A DNA stretch of 49,353 nt. Origin: a filamentous cyanobacterium CCP2 (GTDB lineage Bacteria > Cyanobacteriota > Cyanobacteriia > Elainellales > Elainellaceae). The position numbers were made by a program, and so were the translations under genes. This document shows positions 17,829-28,276 of the stretch, in pieces (position 1 is the stretch's first letter; every line of letters begins with the position of its first letter). Under the pieces are notes generated by a model. The model was not told the DNA's origin. It ran no database searches and worked only from the letters and a program-made list of their open reading frames with translations. Where the stretch lies: the NCBI GenBank assembly GCA_003003615.1, contig PVWD01000011.1:1-49353 (forward strand). Direction: 5' to 3'.

Positions 17829-20800
17829 TTATGACTGAAGCGGAAACCGATCGCCTAAAAACTTTTCTGCCTCAGAGCGATCGTGTACTTTTCCGTCCAG
17901 CGTAGCGGCTAGCAAGGCTTCTAGCATCGGCTTAAATTGCCGTCCGGGTTGGTAGCCCAATGCCTTCAGGTCGTTGCCGTTCAAAGGTGGTTTAACAAAG
18001 GCGAGGCGTGTTAAGTATTGCCAGATTTGTCGCCGAATCGGGCGTGGCACAATCACAGCCAGTAAGGTGAGGGTAGGAAGGTCGTAAGAGTTGAGCAATT
18101 GGTAGATTTGGCTGGGACGATCGCACTCAGGTAGATGGGCTGTAAGGTGTTGGTGGATGGCATCCAGATTTTGCAGCCGTTGGATGCTGTCGGACGGGAG
18201 TTGGAGATTTTCTGCCACCTTGACTCGATCGCCCACTGTTAAGTTTGTCAGCAGCACTTCTAGCAGGGTGAGCCAGTGTTCAACTTGGTGAGTTGTATCA
18301 AACTGTTTGAGCCACCGATCCACCAAGCGCAGTTGCCACCAAAGGCGATCGGTCAGTTGTAAATCGGAATGGATGCAGCAAATTGCCCCTAGATTGTCTA
18401 GTAGACGAATCGCCTGGAACCAATAGGGAGCCTCTAAAATGTAGCGTAACTCCTGCTTTAAGCGGGTTTGCAGTGCTGGAAATTTCTCCATCTCAGACTG
18501 AATCCGGTGATACACGCCACTGGCGATCGCATGGCGAATATAGCCCTCCGTTTGGGGATCAATTTGAAAGCCCAGCCGCACCGCAAAGCGAACCGCACGA
18601 TAAATTCGCGTCGGGTCTTCAATGAAGCTGTTGGCATGCAGCACCCGAACATATCCTTCCTGTAAATCCAGAAGTCCCCCAAAAAAGTCCAGAACCTCCC
18701 CAGTGCGAGGAGCCGTCAGCCGGATTGCCATGGCGTTAATTGTGAAGTCTCGACGGTAAAGATCTTGGCGAATGGAGCTGGCTTCCACCTCTGGGTTTGC
18801 CGCCGGATAGGGATAAAATTCAGTGCGAGCAGTGGCAATGTCAATCCAGAGGGAATTCAAGTTTGGATCGTTATGCCAGGTCAGGGCTGCCGTTTGGAAC
18901 CGTCCATGAACTTGTAACCGAACAGACGGATACTGCTGCTGCAATGCCCGTGCCAACTCCACTCCCGCCGCCTGATCAGCCGCCCGATGGAACCCATCCA
19001 CCACCAAGTCAATATCCGGTATGAACAAAGCAGACGATTCATCTGAACCACTCTCAAAAGCCGACAAGTTAGACAAGAACAAATCCCGCACAGCCCCACC
19101 CACCAGATAAAGCTGCCAACCTCGCTCTTCTGCCTGTTTTGCCGCCGCCATCAACACATCCCACAACGTTGGAGCTAGCCGATCGCGCAACACCTGCCGC
19201 ACCACCCCAGGTAACACACAATAATCCCGCCAATGCTTACTCCTCTCTCCTCTCTCCTCTCTCCTCCCTCCTCTCTCCTCTTTCCCTTTCCCTGCCCCCT
19301 GCTCCCCGATCGCCTTCTCCCGATGCAACTGCCGCAGCACATCCGTCCGGGTGACAATTCCCACAAGCTCTCCCTGATCCAGCACTGGAAGCCGTCCAAT
19401 GTCATAGGTCATCATCAAGGATTCAATTTCGGTTAAGGGTGTCTCAGGTGCGATCGTTTTCAAGTTCGTGGTCATGTAGCCTTTCACGCGGGCATGGCTG
19501 AAGCCGTGATGTAGCGCAATATCCAAGTCCCGACGAGAAATAATGCCAACCAAGCCTCCCTCCTCGTCCACCACCGATAGCCCGGAGTGCCCATAGCGCA
19601 GCAAAATTCGTTGGGCTTCCTGGATCGTCGTATCTGGGCGAATGGTGCGAACCGGAGAAGACATTAGCTCCCTGGCAACCGGAGGATGGGGAATCTGCGA
19701 TCTCAACTGGTCTAACAACTCCGCCAGCGTTTGCTCTGGGTCAACCCCTCTAGTTGTCAAAGCCGCCGCCCTCGGATGCCCTCCTCCCCCAAACGGTTCA
19801 AACAGTTCTCCCAAATCAATTCCCTCATGGGATTGGTCAAACCGCCATTCTCCCCGGCTATGGGAACGCCCAATCACCGTCAGCCGTTCTTCCCCTCCCC
19901 CCACGGCATAGCGTGCTGCCAACAGCAACACATCTGCCTCTGTCAAACTCAACAACCGAGAGGCTAAATTCGACAGTCCTGGAATATACTCTTCAACCGA
20001 CAGCAGCACCCAAGAAACTTGATACCCATGAACCGTCTCCGTCTGCAACTCATCCAAGGCAACCGTCAGCAAGTCCTGCATCGTTGGAGACAGCCCCGGT
20101 TCCACATATTCCGCGATCGCCTGCAAACTTGCCCCTTGTGCCATTAGCCAGGTTAAGGCAGCTGCATCTCGCACCGTAGCATGGTCATAGGTCAGGGAAC
20201 CTGTATCAACATGAATCCCCAATGCCATGACAGTGGCTTCAGCCGACGTGAGGGAGTAGGAAATGGGGAGTGGGGAATGGGAAGTGGAGGGAGAGACACG
20301 CAATTTCGCATCTGTACGGGAGTGAGAAGGCAAAGCATTTGGTGAAACAGGATTTGGAGCAGGGTTCTGGGCTTGAGCATCAGAATGAATCGACATTTGC
20401 TGTTCAGCATGGCGATCACCAGGCTCCTCTTCTCGATCCTCACGCCCTTCTATCCCCTTTTCTATTCCCCACTCTCCACTCTCCCTTTCCATTAACTGCT
20501 CTACAATCAGCGTTGTTACCGCTCCCACTGGCTCAACCCGCTTTTGGGTCGCTGGAATATCTCCTTCAGCGTCTAAATGATGGTCGTAAGCAGTGATTTC
20601 CACATGGGGTAAATTCAACCACTCAGCAGCTTTCCCCAATCGATCGCGCCACTGAGTATCCACCACAATCAGCGATCGGATGTGGTCTGGATTCACCGAT
20701 CGGCGTTCAATCAAGGCAAACTCATCCCGATGAAGTGCCAAAAAATCCCGCACGGTTGGATGCGCTCCCCCCGTCAGCACAATCCTTGCCCCTGGATGTA

Positions 20801-20870
20801 AGCGGGACAACCCAACAGCAGCACCCAGCGTATCAAAGTCGGCAGTGGTATGGCAGAGGATGAGATCCAT
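17829..20870 (-). CDS. DHH phosphoesterase-CBS pair-tRNA nucleotidyltransferase fusion
   Basis: A 1013-residue three-part protein. A DHH/DHHA1 phosphoesterase comes first ([11 protein letters not shown] near 8-18, DHH 96-98, [10 protein letters not shown] 361-370), then two CBS domains (about 400-452 and 462-515), then a poly(A) polymerase/CCA-adding-type domain (GGAVRDLFL 591-599, metal site DIDLVVDG with D619 and D621, [11 protein letters not shown], and [17 protein letters not shown]). This layout is known in cyanobacteria and implies tRNA 3'-end synthesis or repair, perhaps with nucleotide sensing by CBS. Two stretches are alien: residues about 127-208 inside the DHH domain and 517-547 after CBS2. 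Their DNA is made of STRR heptamers and a GAGAC palindrome, yet the frame stays open. Confidence 0.93.
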   Translation of the reverse strand: MDLILCHTTADFDTLGAAVGLSRLHPGARIVLTGGAHPTVRDFLALHRDEFALIERRSVNPDHIRSLIVVDTQWRDRLGKAAEWLNLPHVEITAYDHHLDAEGDIPATQKRVEPVGAVTTLIVEQLMERESGEWGIEKGIEGREDREEEPGDRHAEQQMSIHSDAQAQNPAPNPVSPNALPSHSRTDAKLRVSPSTSHSPLPISYSLTSAEATVMALGIHVDTGSLTYDHATVRDAAALTWLMAQGASLQAIAEYVEPGLSPTMQDLLTVALDELQTETVHGYQVSWVLLSVEEYIPGLSNLASRLLSLTEADVLLLAARYAVGGGEERLTVIGRSHSRGEWRFDQSHEGIDLGELFEPFGGGGHPRAAALTTRGVDPEQTLAELLDQLRSQIPHPPVARELMSSPVRTIRPDTTIQEAQRILLRYGHSGLSVVDEEGGLVGIISRRDLDIALHHGFSHARVKGYMTTNLKTIAPETPLTEIESLMMTYDIGRLPVLDQGELVGIVTRTDVLRQLHREKAIGEQGAGKGKEERGGRREERGERSKHWRDYCVLPGVVRQVLRDRLAPTLWDVLMAAAKQAEERGWQLYLVGGAVRDLFLSNLSAFESGSDESSALFIPDIDLVVDGFHRAADQAAGVELARALQQQYPSVRLQVHGRFQTAALTWHNDPNLNSLWIDIATARTEFYPYPAANPEVEASSIRQDLYRRDFTINAMAIRLTAPRTGEVLDFFGGLLDLQEGYVRVLHANSFIEDPTRIYRAVRFAVRLGFQIDPQTEGYIRHAIASGVYHRIQSEMEKFPALQTRLKQELRYILEAPYWFQAIRLLDNLGAICCIHSDLQLTDRLWWQLRLVDRWLKQFDTTHQVEHWLTLLEVLLTNLTVGDRVKVAENLQLPSDSIQRLQNLDAIHQHLTAHLPECDRPSQIYQLLNSYDLPTLTLLAVIVPRPIRRQIWQYLTRLAFVKPPLNGNDLKALGYQPGRQFKPMLEALLAATLDGKVHDRSEAEKFLGDRFPLQS
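19241..19292. repeat. STRR heptamer array inside the coding sequence
   Basis: About seven 7-bp units of TCCTCTC/TCCTCCC/TCCCTTT type. Read on the minus strand it encodes the arginine/glutamate-rich linker [16 protein letters not shown] between CBS2 and the nucleotidyltransferase. Confidence 0.75.
20247..20492. repeat. Composite repeat insertion inside the DHH domain coding sequence
   Basis: Contains two STRR blocks (20252-20292, units such as GGAGTGG and GGAATGG; and 20466-20490, units such as CCCCACT and CTCCACT) and a GAGAC palindrome at 20291-20320 (GAGAGACACGCAATTTCGCA). It adds about 82 residues between VTTLIVEQL and [16 protein letters not shown], blocks that I expect to be nearly adjacent in relatives. 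Confidence 0.7.
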
Positions 20871-20876
20871 AGAAGG

Positions 20877-20897
20877 GGGGAGTGGGGAATAGGGTAG
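20877..20897. repeat. STRR heptamers at the 5' side of the fusion gene
   Basis: Units GGGGAGT, GGGGAAT and AGGGTAG lie seven bases outside the start codon of the DHH-CBS-nucleotidyltransferase gene, so the leader carries the same repeats that entered its coding sequence. A diverged GAGAC-type palindrome follows (about 20893-20930). Confidence 0.6.
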
Positions 20898-21073
20898 AAA
20901 CGCAAAATTTTGCAGCTAGGCGTTCGTATGGGAGCGAAGAATCAGAAGAGGGATGAAGACATCCTTCTCCAATGCGTGTCACTTTCTGATAAGTTCTAAA
21001 TCAGGGGTTGTTTAAGGGCAAGCACTTTGGCCTGCTCAGGTTGTTAAACCCCTTGCTGTATTGGGAGGAAACG

Positions 21074-21262
21074 ATGTCTATTTTGTTCCAACTTGCCCTA
21101 GCGGCCTTGGTAATTATGTCATTTGTGATGGTTGTGGCTGTCCCTGTTGCCTATGCTAGCCCCCAAAACTGGGATCAAAACAAACGATTACTTTTTCTGG
21201 GGTCTGGGGTTTGGGTGTTACTTGTTTTGCTAGTTGGCGGATTAAATTACTTTGTGGTTTAG
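21074..21262 (+). CDS. psbZ: Photosystem II protein PsbZ (Ycf9)
   Basis: A 62-residue protein with two transmembrane segments ([19 protein letters not shown] and [14 protein letters not shown]) linked by [10 protein letters not shown]. PsbZ is a peripheral photosystem II core subunit that stabilises dimers and antenna contacts. I chose the ATG at 21074: GGAGG lies 6 bases upstream and the length is the family's usual 62. It is followed after 53 bp by ribH on the same strand, a pairing common in cyanobacteria. Confidence 0.95.
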   Translation: MSILFQLALAALVIMSFVMVVAVPVAYASPQNWDQNKRLLFLGSGVWVLLVLLVGGLNYFVV

Positions 21263-21315
21263 GCTAGATAAGGAGCAATGTTTCGCTCTGTCTCTCGCCC
21301 AATACGCTGAATAAT

Positions 21316-21903
21316 ATGACTGTTTTTGAGGGCACGTTTACCCCGATCGACTCTTTGCGGTTTGCGATCGTCATTGGTCGATTTAATGACTTGGTGACGG
21401 GCAAGCTTCTAGAAGGATGTCAAGACTGCTTGAAGCGTCATGGGATTGACCCTGATCCGCATGGAACTCAGGTTGATTATGCTTGGGTTCCTGGCAGTTT
21501 TGAGATCCCCTTAGTGGCGCGTCAATTGGCTCTGACCCATCGGTATGATGCCATTATTTGCCTAGGAGCCGTGATTCGTGGCTCTACTCCTCACTTTGAT
21601 TATGTTTCTGCCGAAGTGTCTAAGGGGATTGCTGCTGCCAGCTTTCAAACCGGCGTTCCGGTTGTGTTTGGCGTGTTGACAACCGACACAATGCAGCAAG
21701 CTTTAGAGCGGGCTGGAATTAAGAGTAATCATGGGTGGGACTATGCGATGAATGCGATCGAAATGGCAAGTCTGATGCGTCAGATTCGCCCTTTGAATGC
21801 AGACGGTCATAGTGGCAACAGCCTTTCTGCTGCTAGCGGTCAATCCCTGCCGGGTTCGTTGAGAAGTGCTGCCCCTGAAACATCCGACGAACGGAGTTTC
21901 TAA
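21316..21903 (+). CDS. ribH: 6,7-dimethyl-8-ribityllumazine synthase
   Basis: A 195-residue riboflavin pathway enzyme joining the ribityl-aminouracil and dihydroxybutanone phosphate precursors. Landmarks are [15 protein letters not shown], the catalytic-loop region [13 protein letters not shown] (including the histidine) and [20 protein letters not shown]. The core ends near residue 158; a serine-rich tail ([19 protein letters not shown]) of about 35 residues follows, which is longer than the minimal enzyme and is found as a variable extension. Probably cotranscribed with psbZ. Confidence 0.95.
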   Translation: MTVFEGTFTPIDSLRFAIVIGRFNDLVTGKLLEGCQDCLKRHGIDPDPHGTQVDYAWVPGSFEIPLVARQLALTHRYDAIICLGAVIRGSTPHFDYVSAEVSKGIAAASFQTGVPVVFGVLTTDTMQQALERAGIKSNHGWDYAMNAIEMASLMRQIRPLNADGHSGNSLSAASGQSLPGSLRSAAPETSDERSF

Positions 21904-21916
21904 CGAGGGAATGCAA

Positions 21917-21998
21917 ATTTAATAACCTGAAATCTTTGCGGGGTGGGCATCTTGCTCGCCCAGTCAACTAAGCAGAACGGTGGCACAGGTTATTTAAT
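21917..21998. repeat. Dispersed GGCATCTTGCC-type repeat (copy 3) inside a 13-bp inverted repeat
   Basis: ATTTAATAACCTG (21917-21929) and CAGGTTATTTAAT (21986-21998) are inverted copies with one mismatch. Between them lies the core GGGTGGGCATCTTGCTCGCC (21941-21960). The whole 82-bp unit looks like a miniature element or structured transcript end downstream of ribH. Confidence 0.55.
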
Positions 21999-22117
21999 CT
22001 ACGATCCTAAAAAGGCTTGAAAATGAAAGGCTGAGAGTTCCATCTTTAGTGAACTTCTCAATTTTGTTCTGTAAACGTTTATAATTATGGATTGTGTCCA
22101 TCAATCCTAGGAATCCT

Positions 22118-22354
22118 ATGGCTCGTCAATGCGATTTAACTGGTCGAAAGGCAAACAATGCGTTTGCAATTTCCCACTCCCACCGTCGCACGAAGAAGCT
22201 TCAACAAGCAAACCTTCAAGAGAAGCGAGTTTGGTGGCCTCAAGGGAAGCGTTGGGTGAAGCTGCGTTTGTCTACAAGGGCAATTAAGACCCTGGAAAAG
22301 AAGGGTTTGGCAGCAATGGCGAAGGAAGCAGGAATCGATCTCAGTAAGTATTAA
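22118..22354 (+). CDS. rpmB: 50S ribosomal protein L28
   Basis: A 78-residue L28 beginning [20 protein letters not shown], with a basic middle ([13 protein letters not shown]) and [21 protein letters not shown] chose the ATG at 22118 (AGGA 6 bases upstream); a GTG at 22094 only extends the frame. Only one cysteine is present near the N-terminus, so a zinc-ribbon form is not indicated. A terminator-like hairpin follows at 22527. Confidence 0.95.
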   Translation: MARQCDLTGRKANNAFAISHSHRRTKKLQQANLQEKRVWWPQGKRWVKLRLSTRAIKTLEKKGLAAMAKEAGIDLSKY

Positions 22355-22526
22355 AGCGTGGTCAAAACGGGCTTTTAAGGCGCGATCGAGTACCGATATG
22401 AATCGCTGATGTAGGATCAAATCGGTTTATTGGATAGTATTTTCAGGCTTATTCGTCAGTGGTAAATCATTTGATTTCAGGCTGTCTGGTTCAGTTCATT
22501 CAACTTAAATTGTTCAATCATGAGAT

Positions 22527-22556
22527 GAGGTAGGCATAGAGCCTGCCTCTTTTTTT
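22527..22556 (+). terminator. Rho-independent terminator downstream of rpmB
   Basis: GAGGTAGGC-ATAGA-GCCTGCCTC forms a 9-bp stem (one G-T pair) with a 5-nt loop, followed at once by a run of T. It lies about 170 bp after the rpmB stop and faces the same way. Confidence 0.8.
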
Positions 22557-23396
22557 ACAATCGCTAGTTTAAGTAGTATTGTTGGCATAAGATCTTCGGG
22601 AATTACTGAGGATAATAATTTGCATTTGTGAAGTTGCCAGTACAAAATAATCCTGGAGCAAGCTTTTTTGATCGTTTTGTTACTTCAAATGGGCAAGATA
22701 AATCACACTAAGCAACTTTTCGAGGTTGGCAGATCTTCGTTTCATCGTCTGTTTCCTAAAACAACGGGATGAAACGGTTTTACCGCCCAGTTGCTGGAGC
22801 AAATTCGCTTACCAGGGTAAGGTTATGGTGATTGGTATTTTTATCTGATTAGAGATAAAGCCTTTTGACGGTTACGACCTCATACCTCGCATCCAATGTG
22901 TTGGGAATGAGCGGCTTCCTGCCTCAAAGGTGCAACTAGTCGCCTAATATACTCCTACTTCGGGAGCGCGTTCTGTACACTGTTCGTGCAAGTTGGCTGT
23001 TCCACTGAGCAAAATGACTCATTACGATCGTGTCTACGGTTTGATTCGGCTAGTTTTCCTTAACTAGTAATCAATTCATCCCCTCCGATCGTCATCCGGT
23101 AAGTTCCGGAGTTGTGATCATGTCTTGATGATTTGCGATTTTTGTAATTTGCGATCGGCAATCCCTTTTATCTCGTGTTTCCTCGTTATCCTGTTCCCGT
23201 AAAATCCCTGCTAGTGTTTCTTCTGTTGATGGGCAAGCTGCAAACTGTTAAGACAGTGTTGCTTAGGCGATGAGTCTATGAATTTTAGATGAAGTGAGTT
23301 TTTGCTTGTTGTATGCCGCTTAGCCTCCTGCTAGGCGTTTAAACCACTTCTCTGGTGTTTTACCTCCAGGTTTCCGTTCCAATCAGGAAGGCAGCT
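22557..23396. other. Long spacer upstream of hpsA
   Basis: About 840 bp without a gene I can support. Small hairpins such as TTTATCT-GATTAG-AGATAAA (22840-22859) occur, but no tRNA or known riboswitch fold is recognised. It may hold the hpsA promoter and a long leader; a small RNA cannot be excluded. Confidence 0.4.
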
Positions 23397-26300
23397 ATGT
23401 CAACCCCAAAGATTACCAGAGCCGTTCAAAATCTCTTTAAACAAATTAGCCGTATGGCCCAGAGCCTCACAAAAGGGCTTGTTCGCTGGCTGTTGCGGGG
23501 TTTACTCGTAATTGGTCGGCAGCCGCTTGCCTCTAAGGTAGGCTTTGTCCTTCCAACGACGGTGCTGCTGCTGTTGGTGGTAACGCTGACGGTAGGGGCG
23601 ATCGGCTATCGTACCTATACTCGTTCCCAGCAGGCGATCGGCGAACGACAACAGCGCGTAATTTATAATGCTGCATCTCCAGCGATCGATCGGGCTAAGG
23701 CAAAGCTGGAGTTTATGTTTAATCCTCAGCGTGAGCGGCGATTTGGCGGTGTTCCCGGAGAAGATCAACTCATGGGAATCATGCTCAATGATGGCAGTGG
23801 CAACGCCCCTCAAGCGGATATTGATCCTTACACATTTGCCCCAGAAGAACAGCGAATTGACCTGAACCAGGATGGCACGTTAGATAATGCTTGGTTCTAT
23901 CTGGCCGATCGAGATGGGGATGGCACAAATGATAGCCGAGTGGTTTACTCCATTATTTTTAGTACGCCCAGTGGAGGGCCCCAAGACCCTCTGAGGCTAA
24001 GAGATTCAACCGATGCAACCCTAGCTCAGCGAGCCCGCCAGTTGCTGGTGCGAAACGCTCCCTTGAGTAGCCCTGTGCAAGGGGGAGACTGTGCCCGTGT
24101 TCAGCAAGGGGGAGCAGTTGGGCCCAGTATTAATGAAATTGGCTGGTTTAGAGATGACAATAACCCCGGTCGCATCCTGAAAAACTTTCAGGTCAATGCC
24201 TATGTGTTGCCTTTGACCAATGATGGAACGGCCGACCCCAACAGTACCGTTGCAGCACTGGAATTTCAGCAAGACCGTGAAGCGGCTCAGGGCTTCCGCT
24301 GGGCAGCCTGGTTCCGTAATGACCTGGAGATCTTTCCTGGCCCACAATTCAACTGGAATGGGGCAATGCACACCGAGGGGAGCTACTTTGTCACAGGAAA
24401 TTTTCGGGCTTTCATGGTCAGTTCTCACCGTTCTTGTTTGTACGAGAAAAACGCTTCTCGGTTGACAGCCCCAGACGTTGTTAATAATCCTGATCGGACG
24501 ATTCCTGACTTCCAGGGGCAGTTTGTGACTGGAAGCTTGCGAGACAACAACTTTGGTGGCAACCCTAAGTTCGACCTATGGAATGGTAGAGATCGCGAGC
24601 CTCGTAGAGAACAGGAAATGGATTCAAGAGCGGACTCGCTGAACGATATTGGTCAAGGCCCGATTGCCATTGCGCTAGATCCAGTCATTCTACAAACTCA
24701 AGACATTTCTGTCGGGCGGATCATTGGAGATCCACGTACTCAACGGGCTGGTGCCTGGGCAGGAGGGATTTTTGCTAATGCCGATGATGGACGGATGGAT
24801 AATGACCGGACACCCACACCGTACTTGGACGACACCTTCCGGGCTGATTATCGCTACGGGCCAAACCCCCGTTTCGGCTTCGATCGAGAGCCAATTCCCA
24901 ACCAGATTGGTTCAGACATTCCCCAAGATAATCTTCAACTGCGTGGAGATGATGCTCAGATCATTGGGCTAGATGGATACTGGGAACAACGGGCGCGGGT
25001 TGAAGGAGTGCGGGTGATTGTAGGGCAGCGGCTTGAGCTAGGTGATCCGGCGGGGTGGGGTGGGCCGGCCTCTAATGGGGAAGAGTCTGTCACCCAAGTG
25101 CGCGATCGAATCATTGAACCCTTGCGCCCTTGGACGGGAAACTGTTCTGGAAACCGATGCAATGAAATGCGGCAGCGCAGAACCCTTTGGGATAACCTGG
25201 CGGCTGTTCAGTCAACTGCCATCTATCACTCTGCTGGGCAAAGGGACTTCCCCACCGCTTGCCTCGTATCCACCGTTCATCCCGGCACAGCAGGCACCTT
25301 AGACAAAAGTGCCACCTTTGAAAACCTGGCATACGGCATTGAAAGCGGTTTCGGTGCCCCCTATAACGCCAGTGGAAGCGTCATTTCAGACTTCTTCCGA
25401 GGCAGAGGGACAAATGGTTGGGAGTATTCCTTGCCATCTGCCGGAGACTTTTCTAACTTAAATAGTCCACTGATGCGGGGGTTGAGAAACCTGGCATACT
25501 TTGCTGGCGATCCCAGGGGAGGTGCCCCCTCGTTTACACCAATCCAGGATGGCAACGTTCACCCCTACCCGGTCATGTCGATGTGGGGAGATTTCTCCAT
25601 GCTGCGTCGAGTGATTGCAGAGATGGAATCTGGTACTTCCTACGATCGGCTCAGTCCGGCAGATAAAACCACACTGCACACAGCCGCCTGCACGTTAGGA
25701 ATGCTGGCATACAACATCGATTACCTCAATAACTTTGATGTAACCAACGTCCCTGCAAGTGTGCTTGGGAATACTACAGGCTGGGATGGATTAAGAGGAC
25801 ATATTCGCGCCATTGATGCCCTCATCGCGGATATCCGCACTGGAGCGGCTGAAACAGGTACACCTGCCGTGCCTTTGGCTTTACGCAACAGCATTCCGGC
25901 GGCAATCAAGCTCTTGCAGCCTGAGGACATACTTGAAATGGTGGGAACACCAACACCCGCAGCAGCTTCAGAGTTTTCTAATAATCCAGAAGTCTATGTC
26001 CGTCTGTTAGAGCTTTGGCGTGATAGTGATGCGCTTCGTCGAGACGAATTGACCAGAGAGATCAATTTGGCTCAGATGCTCATTACTCAACAGCAGGTGC
26101 TCCGCGATCGAGAATATGGTTTCCAGGGGGCTTACGCAATTGATGGTAATAACCGAAATTACTTATTGGGTGCCCTTTCCCCCAGTTGTCAGGCTTATAT
26201 TTCTGCTGCCGATCCACTGGGGCGGTTATGTTCTGATCGTCCCCGTTATCCGATTCTCTATTCCCTCTTTCCGCTTCAGGCGCACGGAGATGTGTTTGAT

Positions 26301-28208
26301 GCCAGTGCTTCTAACCCAATTGAAGTGAGAGCCCGCGTCCGAGACGGAGAAGACGGACAAGATCGATCGTTTGCCTATCTTCGTAACGTCAACCAGGGAA
26401 TTCGCTATACCGTTCTCACTCCAGCCCAAATTAACCAGATTGCCCTTCGTCCTTCCCGGTTAGCAAGCCTGGGCTTTAGTCCAAACTGGAGGCTCCCAAC
26501 GGCGACGGCGACGGCAGGTGCAACACCAAACAGCGGTTCCCAAGATTTAATTAAGGTTTGCGCTCCTAATAACCTTCCCTGCTCATTGCCGCAAAGTGCT
26601 ACCAACCGTCTGCCTGTTTCTGGCACACGATATCGCGTTCCATTCAAGGATGCTGCCTTCATGAATGGGCGCGAACTCATGAGCGTCCGAACGCTGGATC
26701 TTGACCTTGACCTGCTGCGACAAAGTGCGTTTGGAAATGACTTTTGGCTTCCAAGGAGTGGAATTATTTACGCCTTCCGAGAGGATGCCGTTTCTGAAGC
26801 ACACATTGTTCGCCCTGCCACTGCCGCCTGGACAAGCTGCAACACAGAAGTTGCCTTGAGAACGGTTGGAAACTGCCAGATGGCGACAAGCACCTCGGCC
26901 ATCGAGTCTACTGATCCGCCTCTCAGTCCCAGTGCTATCACTACAAAACCCGTAGACTATTTTCCTGATCCCGATCGTCGTCCTCATGGCTTCCGGCTTC
27001 GCAATGGGGCATCTCTCTGGCGGGGCACTAGCGGTGGCAGTGGTATTAATGATGCGGCTGACCCGCCCGGACGGGGCTTGTCCTTCATTACCCACAATCC
27101 GGCCTATGTTCAAGGTTATTTCAACCTGCATCGTCCGCCTGGCTCCAACAGTTTGGCCCGCAACCAGGGTCTTGAAGAGTTTAACGAACGGGTACAAACT
27201 AGCGAAATCATTAACAACTTCTACACGCGCGGCAATTCTGGGCTGAATAATGATTTTGCTGCGATCGCCCAAGATCAATGGCGACCCAGTGAGATCATTG
27301 CAGATGCGGTTACGCCTCTGTCCAATAACTTTTGTGATGGCAGTATCGAAGACGGTTTCATCACGGCTGCACCAGTCAATAACAATGCACTTACGTCAGC
27401 TTTTGTTCGCGATCGGTATGGTTGTCCGAATAGTGGAGCGATCACGTCTTACTTCAACTTCAATCGTCCAAATGTGGACATCAGTGCTAACACCCACAAC
27501 GGCGTTAAGTGGGTTCGTTCAAATATTGCTGATAGCCTGTGGAGAGCAAAAATTCCTTCTGCTCCTGATGGACGGGGAGAATCTCCTATCTTCATCATTA
27601 ATACAGGTGAGCCGCTAGGGTTTAACCCCAGCAAGCAGTTTAAGCAATATGAAAGCTTTGGTACAGAGCCAGCAGCCTCAACGCAATATGTTGCTATGAA
27701 CCTTCCTACCCCTGGGCAAGCTGGGCGGGCTGAAAAGCCCCTGCCTGTAGCGGATGATGGCATCCAGATGAACATGATTGCGGTAAGCGGGATTGTGCCG
27801 TCTCGCCAGGGACAGTCCTATGGCGGCTTGCACAACTTCCCTCGGTTCATTGAAGACTGGGATACGAAACAGTTCTATATCTCTGGAGCATTCCTGCAAC
27901 TGAACTTTAGCAGCTACGCAACGGCTCCCTTTGACCAAGAGCAATGGCAACCTGGACTGCCAGCTCCTGCAACCGGATCTGGCAACAACGAATGGATTCG
28001 ATACTATCGACCACCAAACCGGCGATGGGGATTTGATGTTGCCATGTTGTATGCCGCTCCAGGGCCAGTAGCACAGCGATTCCGAACGACTGACCCTGCC
28101 CGCAGTGAGTTCTACAGCGAACCACCTGCCGATGATCCATACATCCGACTTTTAGCAGACTGTGCCGACGATCCTGCTGCCTGCCGAGCCAATCCAAACC
28201 CAACCTAG
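23397..28208 (+). CDS. hpsA: Hormogonium polysaccharide biosynthesis protein HpsA
   Basis: A 1603-residue protein of the HpsA family, needed in Nostoc for polysaccharide that supports gliding of hormogonia. After a basic N-terminal stretch, a transmembrane segment (about 48-72, FVLPTTVLLLLVVTLTVGAI) anchors or exports the chain; the rest is probably extracytoplasmic. Two calcium-loop-like motifs lie at 155-163 (DLNQDGTLD) and 171-179 (DRDGDGTND). The large remainder has no known enzymatic motif. I chose the ATG at 23397, with AGGA 8 bases upstream; a GTG at 23355 extends the frame. It leads the hps cluster and is separated from hpsB by a terminator-like hairpin. Confidence 0.92.
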   Translation: MSTPKITRAVQNLFKQISRMAQSLTKGLVRWLLRGLLVIGRQPLASKVGFVLPTTVLLLLVVTLTVGAIGYRTYTRSQQAIGERQQRVIYNAASPAIDRAKAKLEFMFNPQRERRFGGVPGEDQLMGIMLNDGSGNAPQADIDPYTFAPEEQRIDLNQDGTLDNAWFYLADRDGDGTNDSRVVYSIIFSTPSGGPQDPLRLRDSTDATLAQRARQLLVRNAPLSSPVQGGDCARVQQGGAVGPSINEIGWFRDDNNPGRILKNFQVNAYVLPLTNDGTADPNSTVAALEFQQDREAAQGFRWAAWFRNDLEIFPGPQFNWNGAMHTEGSYFVTGNFRAFMVSSHRSCLYEKNASRLTAPDVVNNPDRTIPDFQGQFVTGSLRDNNFGGNPKFDLWNGRDREPRREQEMDSRADSLNDIGQGPIAIALDPVILQTQDISVGRIIGDPRTQRAGAWAGGIFANADDGRMDNDRTPTPYLDDTFRADYRYGPNPRFGFDREPIPNQIGSDIPQDNLQLRGDDAQIIGLDGYWEQRARVEGVRVIVGQRLELGDPAGWGGPASNGEESVTQVRDRIIEPLRPWTGNCSGNRCNEMRQRRTLWDNLAAVQSTAIYHSAGQRDFPTACLVSTVHPGTAGTLDKSATFENLAYGIESGFGAPYNASGSVISDFFRGRGTNGWEYSLPSAGDFSNLNSPLMRGLRNLAYFAGDPRGGAPSFTPIQDGNVHPYPVMSMWGDFSMLRRVIAEMESGTSYDRLSPADKTTLHTAACTLGMLAYNIDYLNNFDVTNVPASVLGNTTGWDGLRGHIRAIDALIADIRTGAAETGTPAVPLALRNSIPAAIKLLQPEDILEMVGTPTPAAASEFSNNPEVYVRLLELWRDSDALRRDELTREINLAQMLITQQQVLRDREYGFQGAYAIDGNNRNYLLGALSPSCQAYISAADPLGRLCSDRPRYPILYSLFPLQAHGDVFDASASNPIEVRARVRDGEDGQDRSFAYLRNVNQGIRYTVLTPAQINQIALRPSRLASLGFSPNWRLPTATATAGATPNSGSQDLIKVCAPNNLPCSLPQSATNRLPVSGTRYRVPFKDAAFMNGRELMSVRTLDLDLDLLRQSAFGNDFWLPRSGIIYAFREDAVSEAHIVRPATAAWTSCNTEVALRTVGNCQMATSTSAIESTDPPLSPSAITTKPVDYFPDPDRRPHGFRLRNGASLWRGTSGGSGINDAADPPGRGLSFITHNPAYVQGYFNLHRPPGSNSLARNQGLEEFNERVQTSEIINNFYTRGNSGLNNDFAAIAQDQWRPSEIIADAVTPLSNNFCDGSIEDGFITAAPVNNNALTSAFVRDRYGCPNSGAITSYFNFNRPNVDISANTHNGVKWVRSNIADSLWRAKIPSAPDGRGESPIFIINTGEPLGFNPSKQFKQYESFGTEPAASTQYVAMNLPTPGQAGRAEKPLPVADDGIQMNMIAVSGIVPSRQGQSYGGLHNFPRFIEDWDTKQFYISGAFLQLNFSSYATAPFDQEQWQPGLPAPATGSGNNEWIRYYRPPNRRWGFDVAMLYAAPGPVAQRFRTTDPARSEFYSEPPADDPYIRLLADCADDPAACRANPNPT

Positions 28209-28221
28209 TTGAACTGATTTT

Positions 28222-28276
28222 GAGGGGGGTGTTGAGGATTCTCGATCCTTCCAATCACCCCTCTTAACCCCTTTTT
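28222..28276 (+). terminator. Intrinsic terminator or attenuator between hpsA and hpsB
   Basis: Outer arms GAGGGGGGTG (28222-28231) and CACCCCTC (28256-28263) enclose an inner perfect hairpin AGGAT-TCTCG-ATCCT (28235-28249); TTAACCCCTTTTTG follows. It lies 14 bp beyond the hpsA stop and about 30 bp before hpsB, so it could make hpsA the dominant transcript. Confidence 0.6.

Noticed and set aside
22355-23396. tRNA or riboswitch in the long spacer before hpsA
   Set aside because: No T-loop-like GTTCGANTCC or cloverleaf arms and no known aptamer motif could be seen by eye.
26583-27278. 231-codon minus-strand frame within hpsA
   Set aside because: Antisense to a well-supported gene; no family features or ribosome site.
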